Shown here: positions 45,442 through 54,540 of the stretch, piece after piece
Layout: every line of letters starts with the position of its first letter
Position numbering within the stretch: position 1 is the stretch's first letter
Source: CAWBQO01 sp963790965
Lineage (GTDB): Bacteria > Bacteroidota > Rhodothermia > Rhodothermales > DASSAV01
Direction of reading: 5' to 3'
Assembly (NCBI GenBank): GCA_963790965.1
Contig: CAWBQO010000003.1
Span: 248,001 to 312,000 of the forward strand
Length of the DNA: 64,000 bases
The notes under the pieces: model-generated
The model's database searches: none
The model's input: the letters and a program-made list of their open reading frames with translations, nothing else
Told to the model about the DNA's origin: nothing
Translations under genes and position numbers: made by a program

Positions 45442-46230
45442 ATGTCCGGCAAAATAAACTCCGTTCACCGAAGTTTAGCAGGCCTTTGCGCCTTGATGAT
45501 GATGGCAGGTACAGCACAGGGGCAGATAAACCGGCTTGGTTCGTGGGAGATCCACGACGAGAACCGGCCCGCCCCGCCGGTCGTCGCGGCGGGAACGGCG
45601 AGCACGCAGGAAGAAGCGGGCCGTCCACCGGCAGATGCCGTGGTGCTCTTTGGCGGAAAGAACCTCGATGCGTGGCAGACGCCCGAGGGTTCGGCCGCGC
45701 CCTGGATCGTTCGCGAGGGCTACTTCGAGGTCCTGCCAGGCAGCGGGGGCATCCGAACGCGAGAAGCTTTCGGCGACGTGCAGCTTCACGTTGAATGGCA
45801 GTCTCCAAATCCCGCGCGTGGATCGGGCCAGGATCGGGGGAATAGCGGCGTGTTCCTGATGGATCAGTACGAAGTGCAGGTGCTGGATTCTTATGGCAGC
45901 GCAACCTACCCGGATGGGCAGGCCGGAGCTTTGTATGGGCAGTACCCGCCGCTCGTAAACGCCGTTAACCCTCCGGGCGTCTGGAATACGTATGACATCA
46001 TTTTTCATCGCCCGCGCTTTGGGGAGGATGGAAGCGTGCAGTCTCCGGCCAAGGTCACCGTCCTGTTGAACGGCCTCCTCGTTCAGGATGGCGTTGAACT
46101 TACCGGTCCCACAGCGCACCACGCGCGGCCGCCTTACAGCGCGCACGCTGACGCGCTGCCCATTTCCCTGCAGGACCACAACCACCCCGTACGGTACCGC
46201 AACATGTGGGTCCGCCGCCTTTCTGAGTAG
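45442..46230 (+). CDS. DUF1080 (3-keto-disaccharide hydrolase-type) secreted protein
   Basis: 262 residues from ATG 45442. A signal peptide (LCALMMMAGTAQG) precedes a concanavalin-like jelly roll: FGGKNLDAWQTPEG opens the DUF1080 domain, and LHVEWQSPNP, RGNSGVFLMDQYEVQVLDSY, WNTYDIIFHRPRF and LQDHNHPVRYRNMWVR follow. Members hydrolyse 3-keto-glycosides or bind sugars; the usual partner 3-dehydrogenase genes are not nearby. Confidence 0.87.
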   Translation: MSGKINSVHRSLAGLCALMMMAGTAQGQINRLGSWEIHDENRPAPPVVAAGTASTQEEAGRPPADAVVLFGGKNLDAWQTPEGSAAPWIVREGYFEVLPGSGGIRTREAFGDVQLHVEWQSPNPARGSGQDRGNSGVFLMDQYEVQVLDSYGSATYPDGQAGALYGQYPPLVNAVNPPGVWNTYDIIFHRPRFGEDGSVQSPAKVTVLLNGLLVQDGVELTGPTAHHARPPYSAHADALPISLQDHNHPVRYRNMWVRRLSE

Positions 46231-46311
46231 CCGGCAAGCGGCGCATGGATTAACGAAAAGCGTTTGTGAGCCGATACAAGGGGGACCCGAACTCCGCCTC
46301 GCAGTACACAG

Positions 46312-47469
46312 ATGCCTCTCTCCGCCCTCGTCGCAGACGAGAACAACGCCTTGCGCACTTCGCTGAGCTCGCTGCTCGCGCGCGCCGGGTTTATCGTGGA
46401 GGAGGCGCAAGACGAACTGGCTGCCGTCTGCCGGATGGTGGATCCGGATCCGCCGTCGCTCTTGTTGATGTCGCTCGACACGGCGCAGGTGGAGTTTGCA
46501 ACCGTTTGTGCGGCGCTCCGCGAGGTCGCGCCGCAGACGCGCATCGTTGCCCTGAGCCGGACCGTGCAGGACACGCGCCTACGCTCCCTGCGCACGCTTG
46601 GGGCGGACGAGTTCCTCGTCGTCACCGCCCCGCCCGTTGCGATTGAGGCGCGCATGCGAACCCTTTACCAAACCCTCTCCGCCGGCAGACCATTGGACGG
46701 CGAGGCGGTGATCGCAGCAGAAGTCGCGGCGGATGACGGTGAGGAGCACGCGATTGAGGCCGTGTTTGCGGGGGACACCCTCGCCCGGACCCTTTCCGAA
46801 GAGTTGTCAGCCCTCGGTTTTGATGCAGCCATCGAAAGCGTCGCTGCGGATTGCCGCCCGCTGCCCCGCCTGACCGGGTGGCTTCCAGCCATCGCCTGGC
46901 GGCGAAACGAAGGGCAGTGGGCCGGCATTCGCGTCGACGTAGAAGCCCTCGCCATAAGTGCCGTAGACGAGGTGCTGCGCCGCCCGAGCGCAAACGGGAA
47001 CGGGTCGTCTCTCACGGCCGCGCTCCTGGCGATTATGCAACAGGCGCTGCGCCGCGCCACTCCTTCCTCCATCGGACTTGCTTTTCCGGCCGGTTCTCAA
47101 GCGGCGGCGGCAGCACTTTTCCCTCAGACGCTGTTTAGATCGGGGTCACAAGATGTCGTCCTTCGGATTACGCTCGAAGGAGCCGCTGTCTTCTGGGTAA
47201 CGGTCAGCGCCCAGGCGCTGGAAGCGGAGCGGAAGTCGCTTAGATCGGTCCGCGTCTACGACGTGCTGGCCTCTCCTGCCCGCCTGAGCGAGGGAACGAC
47301 GCTGCTCAGTCCGGGCGTGCTGCTCGACGCGGCTTACGCGGAGCGGCTGCAACTGCTTGGAGAAAAAGCGCGCGACGCGCCGCCCGTGTGGGTTTTCCGT
47401 CCGCCGCCATCGGCGGTTTATCAGATCGCCCACCTCAACGCCGCGAGCGGGGTTGAAGTCGTGGAATGA
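46312..47469 (+). CDS. Protein with degenerate receiver domain and unknown C-terminal region
   Basis: 385 residues from ATG 46312. Residues 1-125 look like a CheY receiver: D9 in the LVADEN acidic pocket, D56 at the phosphoacceptor site (LMSLDT), S82 at the Thr/Ser switch, but T105 (VVTAPP) where the conserved Lys should be. Residues 150-310 are unrecognised. Residues 315-350 (VYDVLASPARLSEGTTLLSPGVLL) resemble the short LxxGxxLLxxGxxL element seen beside HD-GYP and similar signalling domains. It is probably a signalling adaptor with weak or no phosphorylation. Flanks: DUF1080 and an esterase gene on the same strand, no kinase. Confidence 0.55.
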   Translation: MPLSALVADENNALRTSLSSLLARAGFIVEEAQDELAAVCRMVDPDPPSLLLMSLDTAQVEFATVCAALREVAPQTRIVALSRTVQDTRLRSLRTLGADEFLVVTAPPVAIEARMRTLYQTLSAGRPLDGEAVIAAEVAADDGEEHAIEAVFAGDTLARTLSEELSALGFDAAIESVAADCRPLPRLTGWLPAIAWRRNEGQWAGIRVDVEALAISAVDEVLRRPSANGNGSSLTAALLAIMQQALRRATPSSIGLAFPAGSQAAAAALFPQTLFRSGSQDVVLRITLEGAAVFWVTVSAQALEAERKSLRSVRVYDVLASPARLSEGTTLLSPGVLLDAAYAERLQLLGEKARDAPPVWVFRPPPSAVYQIAHLNAASGVEVVE

Positions 47470-47612
47470 CACCCGCCGTTGCGGACGGCGGCTGCTCACC
47501 CCTCCGCCGGGCGAAAGTGAAGAGCGAGTGAACCGCGGGCTTCCGTGGGTGTTAAAAAGCCCTCAGGCGGCGAGAACCGTCGCAGAAGGTCATCAGCAAC
47601 AGAGGGGTTCAG

Positions 47613-48332
47613 ATGGCGGAAGAGGCAGAGCTACGCGACGCAGGGCAGGCCCTTCATCAGGGACAGCCCATCCGGAGTGCGGGAATGTCGCTGCGGAAGG
47701 CAGATGCGGTGGTGGTGGCGCTGCACGGTCGCGGATCTACGGCTGAGAGTATTCTGGCGGTGGCGGATGAACTGCTCGAACCCTGCGCTGCATTCCTCGC
47801 TCCGCAGGCTGCCAATTCGACGTGGTACCCGCTGCCTTTCATCGCACCCGTGGAAGGGAACGAGCCGTATCTTACGTCCGCTCTTAGCGCGGTGGAAGGT
47901 GTCCTGAATCGCGTTCGTGAAGCGGGCATTCCGCCGGAGAAAGTGCTTCTGCTCGGTTTTTCCCAGGGTGCATGCCTCGCTCTGGAGTTTGCCGCCCGGA
48001 ACGCGCGTCGGTACGGCGGGGTCGTCGGGTTGAGTGGGGGTCTCATAGGTGATCATGTCGACGCGGCGCGCTACAGGGGCGACTTCGCCGGTACGCCGGT
48101 CTTTCTCGGTTGCAGCGATGTTGATCCGCACATTCCGCTCGAGCGTGTCCGCGAGACGGCGGCGCAGTTCCGGGCAATGGGAGCACTTGTTGACGAGCAA
48201 ATCTATCCGGGAATGTTTCACACGGTCAACCATGACGAGGTGCTGCGCGTCATCAAAATGCTCGATCGTGTCTGCGCCCATGAATCCGTGCTGCCGTCCG
48301 CTCGGGAGTTCCAGTCTTCTTCACGCCCCTGA
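47613..48332 (+). CDS. Phospholipase/carboxylesterase-type alpha/beta hydrolase
   Basis: 239 residues from ATG 47613, ribosome site agaggg. The oxyanion HGRGSTAES, nucleophile GFSQGACLALE, Asp in CSDVDPHIP and His in PGMFHTVNHDE form the complete triad of the esterase group that includes acyl-protein thioesterase. No signal peptide. Natural ester unknown. Confidence 0.86.
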   Translation: MAEEAELRDAGQALHQGQPIRSAGMSLRKADAVVVALHGRGSTAESILAVADELLEPCAAFLAPQAANSTWYPLPFIAPVEGNEPYLTSALSAVEGVLNRVREAGIPPEKVLLLGFSQGACLALEFAARNARRYGGVVGLSGGLIGDHVDAARYRGDFAGTPVFLGCSDVDPHIPLERVRETAAQFRAMGALVDEQIYPGMFHTVNHDEVLRVIKMLDRVCAHESVLPSAREFQSSSRP

Positions 48333-48459
48333 CGCCGGAAAGTCCGAAAGACCGGGCCTCGCTCCCGCATACATCGTGCTGCAAGGAACCGCGTTTCGAG
48401 GCGCGTTGCCGTCGCACGTATGATGTGTTTTCGTATTGATATCCACAAGCTTTCTTAAA

Positions 48460-50163
48460 ATGCCCGACCCTCTGCAACGGCCTGTCTCTCGTTATTACGC
48501 CCGTGCGTTCTTCTTCGGCGCTTGCCTCCTGCTCTCCTCCTGCCGGAATCCCGGGCACGCGCAAGGGGTGGAGATCACGGACTCCGGCGGTCCGCTGATG
48601 TACGAACAGGCCGCTTATGACGTTACGTTTTACGACCTCGCCTTGCAGGTCTTCCCCGAGACCCGCACCATCGACGGCGCGCTGACGGTGAATGCCCGCA
48701 TCGTGCAGCCCATCAACGAGTTTGTGCTCGACCTCGACACAACCTTCAGCGTCAGCAACATCGAAAGCCTCCATGTGGGAGCGGAAGGTACACGCCGTGC
48801 TTTCAGTCGCGACGGCGGAAAGCTGTGGGTCGACCTCGGGCGGACGTACCAGCCGGGCGAAGCCGTTTCCGTGCGTGTGCATTACGCGGGCGCTCCCCGA
48901 GTAGCCGACAATCCGCCGTGGGGCGGGGGCTTCACGTGGGCTTCCACGGAGGCCGGTCGTCCGTGGATCGCCACATCGATGCAGGGGGAGGGGGCGGACC
49001 TCTGGTGGCCCTGCAAAGACCATCCGTCAGACGAAGCAGACTCCGTAAGCCTGCATTTTACCGTTCCTGAAGGACTCGTCGCCGTGTCGAATGGCCGCTC
49101 ACGCGGCTCAACGCAGGAGCCGGATGGCCGGAAAACGTACCACTGGTTCGTCTCTACGCCCATCAACAACTACGCCGTCGCGCTCAACGTTGCACCCTAT
49201 GAGGAGGTCGCGACAACCTTCCAGAGTATCGACGGACAAGTCGTGCCCGTCGGATTCTGGGTGTTGCCGGAGCGGAAAAACGACGCCGAAGCGCTGCTTC
49301 CCGAGCTGCTGGAACACGTCGCCTTCTACGAAAGCGTGCTCGGACCCTATCCGTTCAGAGCGGACAAGTACGGCGTCGTTCACGCGCCTTTTCTCGGGAT
49401 GGAACACCAGACGCTCATCGCCTATGGCAGCAACTTCAACGACGTCGAACACGGATACGACTGGCTCCATCACCATGAACTCGGCCACGAGTGGTGGGGA
49501 AATATGGTCACAGCGGCCGACTGGCGCGACTTCTGGATTCACGAGGGCCTTTGCACGTATATGCAAGCGCTCTACGCCGGGCGCCGGTTCGGTCAGGCGG
49601 CCTATGACAAGGAGATCGCGCACGACTGGTCTTTGATCAAGAACCGCCTGCCCGTGGCACCGAGGGAGAGCACGACGAGCGACGCGCTGTACTTCTTTGC
49701 CGGCGGAAAGGGGGAGCCGAATAACGACATCTATTACAAGGGCGCGGTCATGCTGCACACCTTGCGCTACCTCATTGGCGACGAAGCCTTCTTTCGGACC
49801 CTCCGGCGGTTCGCCTATCCGACGGAGGCTATGGAGCACGTGACGGATGGATCGCAGTGCCGCTTCGTTGCGACCGAGGACTTCGTCCGGGAGGCGGAGC
49901 GGAATGCAGGTAGGCCGCTGGACTGGTTCTTTGACGTGTACCTGCGCCAGGCTTCCCTGCCCGCGCTGCAGACACAAACGGGAGCCAGCGGCCTCTCATT
50001 TACGTGGAAGGTGCCCGGGGGCCGGCCTTTCCCGATGCCCGTTGATGTCGTGTACGGCGGCGTGCGGCATCGTTTGGATATGAAAGACGGGACGGGTACA
50101 CTGCCACTTGCAGACGGGCCTCTCGAAATAGACCCGGGCCACAGTGTTCTTCGCGTGTTGTAA
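48460..50163 (+). CDS. M1-family metallopeptidase lipoprotein
   Basis: 567 residues from ATG 48460. Signal with lipobox LLSSC (C28). The N-terminal beta saddle is followed by GMEHQT (313-316, the GAMEN equivalent) and the zinc site HELGH (339-343) with E362 in WIHEGLCTY. The HEAT-like C-terminal domain of full-length M1 enzymes is absent; the protein ends with a short beta region. It should trim N-terminal residues of peptides at the cell envelope. Confidence 0.9.
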   Translation: MPDPLQRPVSRYYARAFFFGACLLLSSCRNPGHAQGVEITDSGGPLMYEQAAYDVTFYDLALQVFPETRTIDGALTVNARIVQPINEFVLDLDTTFSVSNIESLHVGAEGTRRAFSRDGGKLWVDLGRTYQPGEAVSVRVHYAGAPRVADNPPWGGGFTWASTEAGRPWIATSMQGEGADLWWPCKDHPSDEADSVSLHFTVPEGLVAVSNGRSRGSTQEPDGRKTYHWFVSTPINNYAVALNVAPYEEVATTFQSIDGQVVPVGFWVLPERKNDAEALLPELLEHVAFYESVLGPYPFRADKYGVVHAPFLGMEHQTLIAYGSNFNDVEHGYDWLHHHELGHEWWGNMVTAADWRDFWIHEGLCTYMQALYAGRRFGQAAYDKEIAHDWSLIKNRLPVAPRESTTSDALYFFAGGKGEPNNDIYYKGAVMLHTLRYLIGDEAFFRTLRRFAYPTEAMEHVTDGSQCRFVATEDFVREAERNAGRPLDWFFDVYLRQASLPALQTQTGASGLSFTWKVPGGRPFPMPVDVVYGGVRHRLDMKDGTGTLPLADGPLEIDPGHSVLRVL

Positions 50164-50181
50164 CGCGGTGCATGAAGCAGC

Positions 50182-50212
50182 GACGCCGGCCCGAAAGTAT
50201 CGAGCCGGCGTC
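50182..50212. terminator. Terminator between M1 peptidase and xylB
   Basis: A 9-bp perfect stem gacgccggc/gccggcgtc with a 13-nt loop, 18 bp after the peptidase stop; followed by TTGCG. The convergent xylB gene ends 89 bp further on. Confidence 0.5.
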
Positions 50213-50300
50213 TTGCGCCTAACATCAGGGTGGAGGCGAGTGAACGTCGCTCCGGAGACGCTCTCAGTCCGGAGCACCGTCCGCCCTCATTTCCGCATTA

Positions 50301-51836
50301 TCAGAGGGTCTCGTCCTCCTCGATATCGGCGAGTTCGTTGAAGGTGTGCTTGAGGGCGGGGTAAAGTTCGCGGTAGCGATGGTGGTAGCCGGTATAACGC
50401 TGCGCCGTCTCCATCTGCGGCTCCGTCGATCCGGTGACACTGACGGTTTCGGCGCAGGCCGTGGCAACGCTCGGCCAGACCTCAGCGCCCACGCCCGCCA
50501 GCAGGGCGGCCCCGAAAGCTGCGCCTTCCGTTGTGTTTACGGTGACCAGTTCCGCGTTCAGCACATCGGCGAGGATCTGCCGCCATACGGCGCTCCGGGC
50601 ACCGCCGCCGGAGACGCGCACCTGCGACGGCGTCGGAAGTCCGGCGTGTTCCATGAGCGCGAAGCTGTCGCGGAGACCGTATGCGACGCCTTCCAGAACC
50701 GAACGGCTGAAGTGCGCGCGTGTGTGCCGAACCGTCAGTCCGACGAAAGCGCCGCGCGCGACAGGATCCGCGTACGGCGTGCGTTCGCCGGTGAGATACG
50801 GCAAAAAGAGCAGTCCGTCGCTGCCGGTGCGGACGGTGGCCGCCTCGTCCATCAGGGCATCGTAGGACACTCCGGGAGCGAGCGTGTCGCGGTACCAGCG
50901 GAGGCTGCCGGCGGCCGAGAGCATCACGCCCATTAGATGCCACTTGCCGGGGACGGCATGGCAGAAAGCGTGAAGGCGGCCATTCGGCTCGATGAACGGC
51001 TTGTCTGACGTAGCGAAAACAACGCCGGAGGTGCCGAGCGTGAGCGCAACCGTTCCCTCGTCGATGGCACCCATGCCCACGGCACCGGCCGCCTGATCGC
51101 CGCCGCCGGCGACGACGGGCGTGCCGGGAGCGAGGCCCGTCGCATCGGCAGCGCGGCGCGAGACCACGCCGGTGACTTGCGGCCCTTCATGAGTCGGCGG
51201 CATCCAGGAGGCAGGGATGCCGAGCGCGCCAAGGATCTCGTCCGACCAGTCGCGCCGCTCGAGGTCCATGAGCAGCGTTCCGGCGGCCCCTGCGCGGTCT
51301 GTCGCCATCTCGCCCGTCAGGCGATAGCGGAGGTAATCTTTCGGGAGCAAGACGTGGCGCGTGCGCTCGAAGAACTCGGGCTCATGCTTCTTTACCCACA
51401 TGATCTTCGGAGCGGTAAACCCTGTCAGAGCGTCATTCCCGGTAATCTGGATGAGCCGTTCCCGGCCAACGAGATCGCGAATTTCATCGCACTCGGCCGC
51501 CGTCCGCTGGTCGTTCCAGAGGAGTGTCGGGCGGAGGACCTGGCCCTCGCCGTCGAGCAGAACCAGCCCGTGCATCTGTCCGGTAAGACCGACGCCAAGG
51601 ATGGCCTTCGGGTCGACACGAGATTCCTTCAATACGCGCCGGATGCTTTGCTGGGCGGCTTCCCACCAGAGCGCCGGCTCCTGCTCCGTCCAGAGCGGAT
51701 GCGGGGTTTCATACGTGTATTCCGTAGCAGCGACGGCGGCAACGCTCCCTTTCTCGTCGATCAGGAGCGCCTTTGTGGCCGTGGTGGAAACGTCTATTCC
51801 GAGCAGATAAGGCATGGCGAGGGGCTGGTTGTTCAT
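50301..51836 (-). CDS. xylB: Xylulokinase
   Basis: 511 residues from ATG 51836 (ATG 51815 possible). FGGY-kinase motifs: LGIDVSTTATKALLID, LTGQMHGLVLLD (substrate loop), WNDQRT, the catalytic Asp in AGGGDQAAGAVG, TLGTSGVVF, and the C-terminal VSGGGARSAVWRQILADVL signature. It phosphorylates D-xylulose to xylulose 5-phosphate. No xylA or transport gene is adjacent, so it stands alone. Specificity rests on family likeness. Confidence 0.9.
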   Translation of the reverse strand: MNNQPLAMPYLLGIDVSTTATKALLIDEKGSVAAVAATEYTYETPHPLWTEQEPALWWEAAQQSIRRVLKESRVDPKAILGVGLTGQMHGLVLLDGEGQVLRPTLLWNDQRTAAECDEIRDLVGRERLIQITGNDALTGFTAPKIMWVKKHEPEFFERTRHVLLPKDYLRYRLTGEMATDRAGAAGTLLMDLERRDWSDEILGALGIPASWMPPTHEGPQVTGVVSRRAADATGLAPGTPVVAGGGDQAAGAVGMGAIDEGTVALTLGTSGVVFATSDKPFIEPNGRLHAFCHAVPGKWHLMGVMLSAAGSLRWYRDTLAPGVSYDALMDEAATVRTGSDGLLFLPYLTGERTPYADPVARGAFVGLTVRHTRAHFSRSVLEGVAYGLRDSFALMEHAGLPTPSQVRVSGGGARSAVWRQILADVLNAELVTVNTTEGAAFGAALLAGVGAEVWPSVATACAETVSVTGSTEPQMETAQRYTGYHHRYRELYPALKHTFNELADIEEDETL

Positions 51837-51955
51837 TTAAGGACCGCGATCACCGAAGCCGGTGGCTGTCGCTGTTTTGCGCTCCCGGAATATAGGAGAG
51901 AATAAGGAGGCCACGGGCTTCGTAGCGCGCTTTTCCCGCTTTCACTAAAACGAAG

Positions 51956-51989
51956 CCGACCCCGCCAACCAGAAGGTGGGCGGGGTCGG
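51956..51989 (-). terminator. Terminator of the flagellar operon
   Basis: On the minus strand an 11-bp perfect stem ccgaccccgcc/ggcggggtcgg with a 12-nt loop is followed by CTTCGTTTT, 77 bp after the fliN stop. It separates the operon from the upstream-facing xylB promoter region. Confidence 0.75.
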
Positions 51990-52065
51990 AAGGCCGATCT
52001 GCTCCGCTTCGCAGGCGGCGGTAAGAGTCAGGTCGCCGTTCAGTAGGCGACAGATCCGTGCCGGT

Positions 52066-52932
52066 CTAAAGGACGCGCTTGCTGCGCTGGCGGGTAGAGG
52101 CGAGGCTCGTCACGCGGATCCCGAACTGCTCGTCGATCACGACGGCTTCGCCCTCGGCAATGAGGCGGCCGTTGGCATACACTTCCAGAGGTTCGCCGAC
52201 GAGTTTTTCAAGCTCGAGCACGCTCCCGGTGGTAAGGCGGAGCAGATCGGCAAGAGGCAGTCGCCTGCGGCCGAGTTCCACCGTTACTTCGAGTTCTACA
52301 TCCGAGAGGAGGTTGAGGTCGTACCCACCGCCGTCTCCCTGGATGCGCTCGACGCCGAGATCAGGGAAAGAGATCGGGGCAACGTCGATGGAGGGGGCTG
52401 CAGGCCGGCGTTCGGCCGGGGCGGCGCTCTTGCCGGGTGCGGGTGCGGCTGCGCGCGGCAGGAGCGCAAAACCGCCGTAGGACTTATCGTCCACTTTTAG
52501 CCCGAACGAGACTTCGAAGACTTCCGGGGTGAAAGGACCCGGGGAAAGCTCGGTGCCCGGTGCGACGAACTTGAAGGAGGCGTCATTCAGCGCCACATCA
52601 TGACCGGCCAGTGCGGTGCGGATGGTTCCGAACGCCTGGTCCGCAAGCTCGCGCACGAGGTCTTCCGCGCCCGGATCGTCCAGACCAATCTCCTCGCTGA
52701 GCATCGCTTTGGAAAGCAGCCGGACCCAATCGTCGTCGAGCATGACGGCGAACCCCATCTCCTCGCAAACGAGCGAAAAGTAGGCGGCAGACTGCGACAG
52801 CGTCTCTTTGGCCGTGCTTGGAACCGGCGCATCAAGCACAAGCGCTGACTCGCCCCCGAGCAGGGTCGACAAGAACGCGCGGAGGGCTGCCTGTGCTTCG
52901 CCAATCAGGCCGGACAGTTTATCGGAGTTCAT
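52066..52932 (-). CDS. fliN: Flagellar motor switch protein FliN with FliY-like N-terminal domain
   Basis: 288 residues, twice the usual FliN length. The C-terminal SpoA/FliN domain (about 205-285) has LLSDVELEVTVELGRRRLPL and VYANGRLIAEGEAVVID. Residues 30-165 resemble the CheC/FliY phosphatase fold; the motif reads D91-LVR-E95-LA-D98-QAF-G102, where active enzymes have Asn at position 98. An Ala/Pro linker joins the parts. The C-ring protein sets rotation direction with FliM. Its start overlaps the fliM end by 14 bp, so translation is coupled. Confidence 0.88.
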   Translation of the reverse strand: MNSDKLSGLIGEAQAALRAFLSTLLGGESALVLDAPVPSTAKETLSQSAAYFSLVCEEMGFAVMLDDDWVRLLSKAMLSEEIGLDDPGAEDLVRELADQAFGTIRTALAGHDVALNDASFKFVAPGTELSPGPFTPEVFEVSFGLKVDDKSYGGFALLPRAAAPAPGKSAAPAERRPAAPSIDVAPISFPDLGVERIQGDGGGYDLNLLSDVELEVTVELGRRRLPLADLLRLTTGSVLELEKLVGEPLEVYANGRLIAEGEAVVIDEQFGIRVTSLASTRQRSKRVL

Positions 52933-53950
52933 CTTCTTCCTCTTCAGGAACAGGGAGTGCTACAATATCAATCACCTGCAGGGCGCGGTGTTTACCGGAC
53001 TTGCCCGGCGCGGCGGTGAGGGTCTGTTTCTTGCCAACATAAACGTCGACGGGGTCCGACACTTTGCGGCGCAGCGGGATGACGTCGCCCACTTCAAGGC
53101 CGAGCACGTCGGCGGCGGAGAGGCTGGTCTTGCCCAGTTCGGCCCTGACTTCCACGTTCATCGCCCGCAGCGCCACTTCGTAGCGGTCGCGAACCGGCTG
53201 CGAGACTTCCGTGCGGACGCGCGAGATCCACTGGGAGACGTTGGTGCGGTTCAAGATCCGCTCCAGCATCATGTAAGGATAGCAGATCGTGATGAAGGAG
53301 GACTGATCGTAGACGGTCACCTCGAAGATGCAGACGAAGGCCGCTTCGACAGACGGAATGATCTGTACGAACTCCGCATTCGACTCGAACGTGTCTTCCG
53401 TCAGGGTGAACTCGAATACCTGCTTCCAGGACTTTTCCAGTTCCCCGAACATGCGCTTCATGACCTTGCTCATGACGCGCTGCTCGATCTGGGAAACCTC
53501 TCGCGGCTTCTTCAAGAACTGCCCCTGCCCGCCGAAGAGCTTCTCGATGGTAAAGATGACCAGACGGGGATCCAGCTCGAATATGAGGCGGTGGCCGTGA
53601 CCGTCCATCTCTGCCACATACAGCGCCGACGGGGGCGCGCTGGACATGACGTACTCGGAGTAGAGCACCTGATCCACTGCGGTCAGCGTAATGTCGACGA
53701 TGGTGCGAAGCTGGGCGGAGAGGTAGACCGATATGTCCCGAGCAAACGCTTCATGGACGTGGTTGAGCAGCCGCATTTGATCCTGGGAGAACAGGCGCGG
53801 CCGCTTGAAATTGTACGGATTGATCCGTTCTTGCGCCTCGGTCCTTGTGATCGACTCGAGCGCGTTCATGTCATATGCTTCCGCACCGCCGATCTGGCTG
53901 CGTACTTGAAGCAGAATGTCGATTTCTTCCTGACTAAGCGGCTTGGCCAT
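52919..53950 (-). CDS. fliM: Flagellar motor switch protein FliM
   Basis: 343 residues from ATG 53950; a frame extension five codons upstream is unlikely as MAKPLSQEEIDILL is the classic FliM N-terminus (here starting the CheY-P binding segment). Then INPYNFKRPRLFSQDQMR, and a middle CheC-like domain followed by a C-terminal SpoA domain near VRAELGKTSLSAADVLGLEVGDVIPL. Member of motA-motB-fliL-fliM-fliN. It binds phospho-CheY and couples MS-ring and FliN. Confidence 0.95.
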   Translation of the reverse strand: MAKPLSQEEIDILLQVRSQIGGAEAYDMNALESITRTEAQERINPYNFKRPRLFSQDQMRLLNHVHEAFARDISVYLSAQLRTIVDITLTAVDQVLYSEYVMSSAPPSALYVAEMDGHGHRLIFELDPRLVIFTIEKLFGGQGQFLKKPREVSQIEQRVMSKVMKRMFGELEKSWKQVFEFTLTEDTFESNAEFVQIIPSVEAAFVCIFEVTVYDQSSFITICYPYMMLERILNRTNVSQWISRVRTEVSQPVRDRYEVALRAMNVEVRAELGKTSLSAADVLGLEVGDVIPLRRKVSDPVDVYVGKKQTLTAAPGKSGKHRALQVIDIVALPVPEEEEDELR

Positions 53951-53991
53951 GAACGGCAGGAGCAATGCGTGGTGGAGGCGTCCGCCTCAGC

Positions 53992-54540
53992 CTACTGCAG
54001 CACATACTGCGTAAAGTAGAGGCGGTCAATCTGGCCCTGAAGAAGAATCCCGTTGATCGCTTCGCGGACCTGTTCTTTCACCTGATCACGAAGGCCGATG
54101 TCGGACAGCTCTTCGACGGATCGTCCGCCCAGCGCGCTGAGGACTGCGTCCCGAATAACGATTTCGCGGGAGCCAACTTCCTCGAGGGCTTCCGGCTGCG
54201 CGCTTTCAAGGCCGAGGCCAATTAGCAGAAACCGTTTGCCCCCGCTACCAGCCGGGTTGATGATTAGTCCGTCGAGCTGCTTGAACTCGCCGTACGTGAT
54301 CTGAGTGCTTTCCTCCTCCTCTGCATCCTCCGTGCCAACTCCACCACCCACAGACACCGCCATGCTCGCGAGGCGTTCATACTGCCCGTATACGACAACA
54401 GCGCCGCCAAGGGCGGGGAACAGGATAGACGCTGCTACGATAATCAGGAAAGTTTTTCGCCCCTTGCCGGAATTCTGCGCCTGCGCGGTCGCATCTTCCG
54501 GTACCTTTAGATCGGCTGCGGGATCGGTGAGTTCTGCCAT
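53992..54540 (-). CDS. fliL: Flagellar basal-body protein FliL
   Basis: 182 residues. A single membrane helix (TFLIIVAASILFPALGGAVVV, residues about 30-50) and a periplasmic FliL domain: LDGLIINPAGSGGKRFLLIGLGLE, IRDAVLSAL and IGLRDQVKEQVREAINGIL. Its start overlaps motB by 34 bp. It supports stator units near the motor. Normal length. Confidence 0.92.
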   Translation of the reverse strand: MAELTDPAADLKVPEDATAQAQNSGKGRKTFLIIVAASILFPALGGAVVVYGQYERLASMAVSVGGGVGTEDAEEEESTQITYGEFKQLDGLIINPAGSGGKRFLLIGLGLESAQPEALEEVGSREIVIRDAVLSALGGRSVEELSDIGLRDQVKEQVREAINGILLQGQIDRLYFTQYVLQ

